The notes beneath the pieces were generated by a model. It saw nothing but the letters and a program-made list of their open reading frames with translations, was not told the origin of the DNA and did no database searches. From Nymphaea colorata (taxonomy: Eukaryota > Streptophyta > Magnoliopsida > Nymphaeales > Nymphaeaceae), in assembly GCF_008831285.2 (NCBI RefSeq), contig NC_045140.1, positions 9,852,505 to 9,916,504 of the forward strand: a stretch of 64,000 nucleotides of DNA, read 5' to 3'. The position numbers and the translations under genes were made by a program. This document shows, one piece after another, positions 56,406-64,000 of the stretch (position 1 is its first letter; the number at the start of each line of letters is the position of its first letter).

Positions 56406-57400
56406 TTTGTCGAATTCCAAGTAAGTTAATTCCAACCCTTGTAGTGCCTGTGATGCCTATACTATCTGCACAACACGAGTTCACAGTTATGTTAACATAG
56501 TAACTCTTGAATGTGAAAGCATGCTATAATCTACTAATCTAATGTATGAAGCATGCTAGTTCGAAATTTTGTTCGAAGTTACACAGATCTCATATATCAT
56601 GTTACGCTCCGTTCTATGGTTGAATTCCTGTTCCCATATGTCCCAAGGAGACAGAGGACAAAGTCGAACTCTGGCCTAAGCTTGCACAAAAGCTAAGTTT
56701 TTTGAACAAGTTTTTCGAAAAGAAAATAAAGACGACCTAATACGCAAAAGTATTCGAGGGTCTGGCCTGAAAACATGCATAGTATGAGAGAGGAGATTAC
56801 CTCCGCCGATTTTTTTTCTTGCTTAACCGGCGACCTCTGCTCGAACCTTGCAGTAGCAGAAAGTCTTTTTCCGTTTCCCTTTTTTTTCGTTTGAGGCTGA
56901 CAATTCCCCGCTGCTACATTTTTTTTCTTTCCGGCGGATCCATCACATCTTCCATCTTGTCCTCTGTCACAGTTGACAGAGTGTATATTTGTAGACCTAT
57001 GCATTAGAGTGGTGTGCAGGTCGCAGGACGACCGAGTTCGCGACTGCTGTCTGCAATTTTTTTTTTTTTGCATCGACCCAGACAGAGAGCAGAGGGTTCG
57101 AGAATGCCTGGTGCTTAGCAGGACATCTTTAACGCCACAACAATAGATTACTCCCCTTGCTGAGTGGCGTTGGAACTTGCCGATCGTACCTCCTATAACA
57201 CCCCAAAAACCCTTGCAAAGACTGTTATGCAACCCCTACTGTTTCCTTTTTTTTTTTTTTGTTGTCCTCCTCGTCAGAGAGGAGCATCTGCCGGCCGTCT
57301 CCTTTGCGCTGGTAGCAGCAGCGGTCTTACTCTCGTCAGTTACAGCACCTTTCTTGCGGAGAAAAATGGGTCGCACTGGTTGCCAAGGCGGCCGAGTGAA
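56406..57400. other. Unassigned intergenic stretch
   Basis: Several T runs (56811, 56883, 57057, 57249) and short ORFs on both strands without recognisable motifs. No LTR or TIR borders identified. Confidence 0.4.
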
Positions 57401-57639
57401 GAAGACTGTTAGAGTCTGGTCGTTAGAAACAAAATATCTTGAGAGAGGGAGGGAGAGAGCAGAGGAGCAGGGAGACGGAAGAAGCATGGGAAGAATTGGG
57501 TAAAAGGTATAGTTCCATTCACAACGAAGGGCTTTGTATTCCACTAGAAGAAGTGGAAAGCCTCAAAACATGGGATCGTGGCAGACCTACTAACATTGGA
57601 TGACCTATCGCTAATAATGTGTAACAACTCAACTTAACT

Positions 57640-57745
57640 AACACTAACTATGGCCCTGATGCCACGACCTTAACTTAACTGTGGCCATGATGCCACGACC
57701 TTAACTTCCCTTAACTGTGGCCATGATGCCACTACTAACACACTC
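57640..57745. repeat. Three tandem copies of CTGTGGCCATGATGCCACGACC
   Basis: Units of about 30 bp (CTTAACTGTGGCCATGATGC plus CACGACCTTAA) adjoin the 3' end of the Gypsy remnant and may belong to its LTR. Confidence 0.6.
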
Positions 57746-57766
57746 GATTAATTAAGGTCGTGATAT

Positions 57767-60700
57767 TCGACCTCCCTTGAAACTGTTCTTGTCCTCAAGA
57801 ATAGCAATTTGATGCAACTCCGATATGATGGGGAATTGAGCCTTGATGGGGAATTGAGCCTTGATCGCATTGTAATCCTCCCATCTCGCCTCATCATCAT
57901 GTAGATTGGCCCACATGACCAGCACTTGGACTACCACCACATTTTTAAGCTTTACCAAACGACGATCTAATATCACCTCCGGCTCCGATCGAATTAAACC
58001 ATCCTTGTGTCAGTGGTAGGTGGTGTAGTGATTGGTACCTAACCTTCTCCAACTCGTCGCTTAAGTAACTACACATGAAAAACTGGGTGGATTGCGCATG
58101 AAGGAGGTGATTCAAGTTTGTAAGCCACCGATCCTACCTGACTTAGGAGACGAAAGGGTCCATAATACTTGGTCGCAAGCTTGATGTTAGTATGAATTGC
58201 CACTGAGCTTTGCCTGTAAGGCTGGAGCTTCAAGAACACCTAATCTCCTATGGTGAACTCCCTCTCACTTTGTCAGTTTGAATCTTCATGCGATCCTGGG
58301 CTTGAGCAAGAGATTCAGATAATAAGCGTACCATTTGAGCATGTCTGGTGGTATAATCTGCACCCATGGCCACCAACGGCTGTTCGTCGCGAATTCCGGG
58401 AATGGGAGGTGGTGGGTAACCATAAACAACCTCGAACGGTGAGCTTTTAATGGCAGTATGGTAGGTACTATTGTACCAGAATTCAGCTAGTGACAACCAT
58501 ATGCTCCAGGTGCCTGGTCAATTGAAACACATCACTCTTAGATAATGTTCGAGACATTGATTAAGTCTCTCCGTTTGGCCATCGGTCTGGGGATGGTATG
58601 CTAAACTAAGGGCCAACTGCATGCCAAAGGTTTTAAAGAGCTCACGCCACATATTGTTGGTGAAGACCTTGTTTCGGTCTGAGACTATTGTTTCGGGGAG
58701 TCCATGGTATTTGAACACATTGTCAAAGAGAGCTTGTGCCACTTGAATGGCCGTGGATGGATGCGCCATGGCAATGAAGTGGCCGTATTTAGAAAATCAG
58801 TCTACTACCACTAATATCACATCCTTGCCATGCAATTTTGGCAATCCTTCAATGAAATCAAGCGCAATATCCTTCCAATTGCCTGTTGGAATCGGTAAAG
58901 ACTGTAGTAAATCGGGGTTTGCAACGGTCTCTGATTTGCATTATTGACATGTGTCACAGTTAGCAACATAGGTAGCAACTTCCTTCTTGAGGCCAGACTA
59001 ATAAAAATGCCTTTTGATTCACTTGTAAGTTGCTAATCTACCTGAGTGTCCTCCGACTGCCGCCTCATGTAATTGTTGAATGATCTTGTGGCGAAGATCT
59101 CTGGAATAGTCTATATAAAAACAATTCTTGTACCTCAGCAGACCTTATTGCAGCTTGAAATTTGGTCTACTATCAAGAGTAATTAATAATTCCTCCTTGA
59201 TTTGAGTCGCCTTGGCACCTCCTAGATAACTTTTTTCAATCGAAACCTTCCAGGCTAGAATGATTGATGAAATAGCTAGCACCTCATCAATAGTTGGAAA
59301 CTCGACCTTGGTTACCTCCGTCAAGCGCGACAGAGCATCGACCGCCTTGTTATCAAAGCCCCGCCGATATTTGATAGAAATTCAACCCCATCAAGCGAGA
59401 GACACCCTTCCGTTGCAAGTTGGTATGATCATACCTTCTGATCCAAGAGGAATTGTAAGCTGCGATGGTTTGTCTTGATCACAAAATGAGCCCTTTCCAA
59501 ATAATGCCTCCAACACATCACAACTCAGAGGACAGCCATCAATTCTTCCTCGTAGGTGGCCAAACCTGCATTACGAGGACCTAATGCTTCGCTCATGTAT
59601 GCGATTGGACGTCCGTTTTGAGTTAAGATAACCCCGATGCCCCGCTCTGATGCATCTATCTCCAACACAAATTCACAGTTAAAGTCAAGGTATGCAAGGA
59701 TGGGAGAAGTCGATAGGAGGTGCTTTAGATTTGCGAAAGCCTCGTCTGCTTCCGGAGACCAGCGAAAACCATCCTTTTTGAGGAGCTTGGTCAAGGGTTG
59801 CGCCACTACACTATAGTTTTGTATGAATTTGCGGTAGTAACCGGTTAAGCTAAGGAAGCCCCGCAATTCTCTCACCGTTTTGGGTGTAGGCCAACTTATC
59901 ATGGCCTCGAATTTCTTTGGGTCGGTACTGACTCCTTCTTCCGATATGATGTGTCCCAGGTAGTCTATTCAAGCCATGCCAAATTGCATTTGGATAACTT
60001 GAGATAAAACTATTCGTGGCATAGTAACTCTAACACTTTCGAAAGATGCTCAGTGTGCAAGGCCAATTCTTTGCTGTAGATTAAAATGTCGTAAAAAGAC
60101 CAAAACAAATTGATGTAAGAATGGGGCCAAGACCGGATTCATTAAGGACTGAAAGGTGGCGGGGGCATTAGTGAGACCGAAAGGTAGGACCCGAAACTCA
60201 TAATGACCTTGGTGTGTCCGGAATGCCGTCTTAGGAATGTCCTACTCCTTCGTACAAATTTGATAGTACCCTACCCATAAGTCGAGCTTGGAAAACACCC
60301 TTGCTCCATGTAGTTCATCAAGAAGGTCATTGATGATGGGAATCAGATATCGATCTTTGATCGTTTGATAGTTGAGTTGTCGGTAATCCACACACATTCA
60401 CCAGCTACCATCCTTCTTTTTAATGAGCAGGACGGGTGAGGTGAATGGACTACGACTGTGACGAATAAACCCAGCATCAAGGAGTTGTTGCACTTGAACT
60501 TCTATTTCCTTTTTTCAATGGTAGGCATAGCAATGTGGGCGTACTGCGATTGGTGATGTCCTAGGAACTAACGTGATCCTGCGGTCATGAGAACGCTGAG
60601 GGGGGAGCTGATTGGGCTCCTCAAACACGTCGGCAAAGGAGCAGAGCAAGAGATGCAGCCTTTCTCGGAATTCCATGGGGAGGTCCGGCTCCCCACAGGT

Positions 60701-61800
60701 AACGAATTCAATGGAATTCGACTTTGTAAGTGCTGCCAGCTTGTTGCCTTCATCCACCTCGAATACCCAAGCCACTTGCTCGACATGCTGGATGTTGATG
60801 TTTTTGGGAGGGCAATCAGTGATTAGACAGCTCAGCTCCTCCAATTGTTTCGAGTCACCACGATGGCCTTTAAGAGCAACCTCTTTTCCGTTTTTCTTAA
60901 TGGTTGCCTTGCACAAAATCGAAAGTTATCGGGTTCACCTCCTGCATCCAGTCAGTACCAAGGGCAATGTCGTAAGTACCAAGATCGAGAATGCGAAAAT
61001 CTCATTAGAAGTGACTTCCACACATCCCCCAGCCCAAGTTAGGACAAGTTTTGGAACACACGACTTTGGTGCCATTGGCTAATGCAATGGTCATTTTCGG
61101 AGAGTCCAAAACATCTAAGCGAAGAGCATCAACCAACTTGGAATTAATAAAAGTTGTGGTACTCCCTATATCTAACAGAATTAAGGCCGGCTTGTGGCGG
61201 ATGTGCCCTCTCAATTTCAATGTGCCGCTACAGGTACTACCATTAATGGCGTGCATGGAGAGTTCCACAATTTGCTCATCATGGTTTGGGGCTGCGTTGT
61301 CGTCCACGACTTCGCCATCGTCAGAACTGGTCTCATCCAAGACATGAGCTTCACTGGTCGGACGGGGTTTGCAAGAGTGTCCTTGAAACCAATGGGCGCC
61401 ACAGCGGTAGCACGTGTGGTCCTTCTTGACTGGATGGGGTTCCCGTGGGGGTTTAGCTCCTCTGGAATATTGGTTCTGCGGCGAGCTATGGAGTTGCTGG
61501 TGTTTGGCAATTGACTTCAAGGCGGCTTCGTGAAACCTGGCCTTTGCCATGGCCTCTCAAATCGTGAGGGGTGTGTGAGCTCTGATGAGGGACTGAAGTG
61601 AGTCGGTTATTCCGCCAATAAAAACAGGAAATGAAGTACTTATTGGAGAGGGTGACACCTTTACGTAACACATGTCCTTTTCGGTCCTCGAATCGCTTGA
61701 TGTAATCAACCACAGTTCCTGTCTGTTTGAGGTGGTTGAATTATGCAATCACGCTATCAAAATCTTGATCTCCAAATCGTTCGCACAACCGATCCATGAA
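57767..61800 (-). pseudogene. Chromovirus pol, many stops and frameshifts
   Basis: Readable pieces: 61005-61550 (knuckle and protease), 60515-60916 (start of RT), 59525-59902 (end of RT, RNase H), 58518-58769 and 58248-58496 (integrase), 57767-57976 (chromodomain-like: LDRRLVKLKN, VLVMWANLHDDEARWEDY). The protease motif has Ile where Ser/Thr is usual (DIGS). The RT active site reads FYDILIYS near 60088, one Asp short of the normal YxDD. An 18-nt direct duplication near 57825-57860 doubles KAQFPI in the chromodomain-like tail. Nonfunctional. Confidence 0.8.
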
Positions 61801-62200
61801 TTGAGCCCAGGTGAGGTCATGGTGTTGGAGTAGTTCATTGTATAGCCAGGTGTCACCTTCTTCGTTGAGATGGAGTCATGCTAACTTCACCTTGCGGTGT
61901 TCATCAATGTCATTAAAATCAAAGTATTGCTCGCATTTCGGAATCCAATACCTAGGACTAGTAGGAGTGAACTCTGGAAAATTGAGATGTAACATGATAT
62001 CACATGAACGCCATACCATAGGTGGGATGGTCGTTTGTGGCATGGTGGTTGAAGCTGAGGTTGCCGTTGTGATGGCAGTCATTGCCGCCGTTGTGGTGGG
62101 GTTAGTAGGTGGTGTACCTAATAGCCCTCTGTTATCAGAGGGCTTACCAACAGTAAAACAGGAAGCGATTGCTTCCTGTAATTCGTTGAACCTCTGGTCG
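57767..62200 (-). mobile_element. Ty3/Gypsy chromovirus remnant, decayed
   Basis: Domains in order on the minus strand: gag (about 62200-61560), knuckle CYRCGAHWFQGHSC (about 61412), aspartic protease LLDIGSTTTFIN (about 61170), RT (60540-59900), RNase H LEIDASERGIGVIL (about 59650), integrase HPQTDGQTERLNQC (about 58580), and a chromodomain-like tail (57970-57770). A purine tract TTCAAGGGAGGTCG near 57775 suggests where the 3' LTR begins, but paired LTRs were not found. Confidence 0.8.
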
Positions 62201-62353
62201 GCGCGTTAAAAATACTGTTCCATTCGCCGCCAAGATTCCTGAAGGCGATGGTTGAATTCTGGATGTTTCTAGACGTCAAATCCCATTGCTTTATGTAAAA
62301 GCAGTTTATAAAAAAATAATTTTTTGTCTTATAAAAATGAGAACCTATCCCAT

Positions 62354-62720
62354 CACTACAAGATGTATGGTCTTTAGTGGCATTCATTATGCATCACTGA
62401 TTCAGTGGCGAATGTAGAATACCACTAAAAACGCCACAAAAGGTCAGGACACTGAATCTCTTCAGTGTCAAATTTGACTAAACACCATCAACGGCACACG
62501 TCCATGGCGTTGGAGTAATGCCACTGAAAGGTTTTCAGTGGCACTTTATCTATGCCATGGTAGACCCTTTATGGCATTAAAGTAATGCTGCATAACATTT
62601 TTTAGTGACATTTTTGCTTTGTCATAGTAAGCGTTGTTGTTGACATTCCACATCTTATTTCCAGGCCATTATTGACATTTTATGGCAATTTATTAATGCA
62701 CTAAAGGTCTTTATGGTGCT
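62354..62720 (+). mobile_element. One end of a CACTA (En/Spm-type) transposon
   Basis: Begins CACTACAAGATG, the hallmark CACTA terminus, followed by dense subterminal repeats in both orientations of the type CAGTGGCAT, AATGCCACTGAAAGG, TTTAGTGGC and GGCATTAAAGTAATGC. The opposite terminus was not found; no transposase is recognised in the remaining 1.3 kb. Confidence 0.6.
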
Positions 62721-62790
62721 GTCTATCGGAGTCGAACCGATGACCCTATGTCAATAGCAAGTGGCAATCACCTACGGTTGCATAAAAAGT
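62705..62790 (-). other. tRNA-like T-arm fragment
   Basis: The minus strand contains GGTCATCGGTTCGACTCCGA followed by TAGACAGCACCA: a five-pair T-stem around TTCGACT, then a 3' tail ending CCA. The upstream D- and anticodon-arm region does not fold convincingly into a full tRNA, so this is a fragment or chance match. Confidence 0.25.
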
Positions 62791-62799
62791 CAAAAATTA

Positions 62800-64000
62800 C
62801 AAAAAATGATGGAAATATAGAGTTCATTGTCGTCAGAATAATGTTTTGATACATCCCAACGTGTAGTATAGTCCAAAATCACATGTACATGTAAAAATTC
62901 ATAAGAAAGAACACCTTGGAACTCTTGAAAACAGCAATTTCATGAATAAGATGCTCTTGGCTCCAAATTCCAGAAAACCAACTTGAGCACTAGTGAAAAT
63001 ACATTGACCAAATAAGTTGCCAATGCATGTTTTAGTGTGCCCATTTGGTGCAATGCTAACATGAGGGAAGATCTTCCATTTCACAAGCTCAAATCATTGA
63101 CCGACTTTCTCTTTGGAACCCAGCCACTTCTATGTTGTTCGGTGAACTCCAACTGACAACGCTGATCACAAAGTCAGTTGCTAGATTAACTCCAAGGCTT
63201 CCCAGAAAACAAACTATTCGATTGACTCCAATTTCATTGCTTATCCCAGAAACAGTTGTCAAATGAATTCCAAATATTACTATATAATCAGTTCACGGAG
63301 TCTTTCTTGCAGATGACCACATGATCGCTCGTCCGACGACGAAATTCAGTAGAATAAGACTCGGAATTTTGCTTAAATTATATTATCTATTGGTGTTTGG
63401 GAATGTCTCGGGGACATCAATAGCTCTAGCCTGACCACGCTTTTCCTTCAACACTTCATGCAAGAAAGACTATTTTGCTGCAAGTGTAAGTAAGGGTACA
63501 CCATGTCTGCCGTAAATTTGGTCTCACTGGAGGCACCTTCTAAACAAATATGAGAAGTCAAAAAGGAAAATGGTTTTTTAGTGAAAGGCTAATTGATAAG
63601 TAACTGTCAGAAAAAAAAGAGGAAAGGAAAGAAGTGAAACCTGAATCTTGTGGTTCTTCAGCAATGGATGATCTAAGGCTGGTTGGTTTTGTCCCTGGCT
63701 CCTCAAGTTCAGAGTGGCATTAGCTTTCTCATGTTACTCTTGATAACAACAGCTTTCCTCTTATTTTCATGTGTTTTTGAAGGTGGGGTGCTCCTTCATT
63801 TGCAAAAATAATATATGGAAAAATGGAAACCATAAGGACATAACACGAATGGACAATGATAAGGAAGCAGGTCTTGAACTACAGTAGATTTTTAGATCTG
63901 CACCAATTTTATAATATTCTTATGGCATGGAGTTTGCTTTTGATCTATTTGAGCATCACCGAATTGAATTCTCATATTGATAATTCTGATCACAGATCAA
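62800..64000. other. Unassigned AT-rich DNA at window end
   Basis: Short ORFs on both strands without motifs I recognise. Possible continuation of the CACTA element or intergenic DNA. Confidence 0.35.

Noticed and set aside
62354-62720. Direct and inverted short repeats resembling a CRISPR-like array
   Set aside because: Spacing is irregular, repeats occur in both orientations and the genome is a plant; they are CACTA subterminal repeats.

Overview
The window is plant nuclear DNA. It holds canonical GT-AG introns (and one GC-AG intron), LTR retrotransposons of plant Copia type with initiator-Met-tRNA primer sites, and a Ty3/Gypsy chromovirus remnant. It also carries most of the 3' half of a PHYLLO gene, the plant-specific fusion of menaquinone-pathway enzymes MenF-MenD-MenC-MenH used for phylloquinone (vitamin K1) synthesis. 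An angiosperm with a repeat-rich genome is likely; the species cannot be read from the sequence.

PHYLLO is the only host gene that can be followed. Twelve plus-strand exons lie between 2015 and 53381. Spliced, they form one open frame of 805 codons plus stop: the tail of the MenD module (exons 1-2), the whole MenC module (o-succinylbenzoate synthase, exons 3-8) and the whole MenH module (alpha/beta hydrolase, exons 9-12). The MenF and most MenD exons must lie upstream of the window. Catalytic residues of MenC and MenH are all visible, so the gene looks functional although it is stretched over more than 51 kb.

The length comes from transposons in three introns. Intron 6 (3892-26382) holds Copia A (4830-10136, minus) inside a small TIR element, and then a four-level nest. 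In that nest a TIR element (10983-26174) contains Copia B0 (11667-25799, plus). B0 contains a 2.95-kb solo-LTR-like insert (12906-15855) and Copia B1 (16436-about 24807, minus, 5' part deleted), and B1 contains Copia B2 (18593-23779, plus). Intron 10 (29029-37063) holds Copia D (29075-34417, minus). Intron 11 (37172-53083) holds non-autonomous LTR element C (37768-51382). C carries pieces of two host genes (a WNK-type kinase and a YGGT/YlmG-type protein) and was itself hit by Copia E (38165-43379, plus, intact 1401-codon ORF, identical LTRs) and Copia F (45862-51036, minus).

Downstream of PHYLLO (53.4-64 kb) only repeats are recognised: a Copia gag fragment split by a TIR element, a TRIM-like LTR remnant, a decayed minus-strand Gypsy chromovirus (about 57.8-62.2 kb) and one end of a CACTA transposon. 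The most distinctive unclassified item is a family of four short TIR elements (ends CTATGT-like, 8-bp target duplications, termini built from degenerate GGTACS or GGTGCG hexamers). Three of the four copies lie in PHYLLO introns, and two of those served as landing sites for Copia elements.
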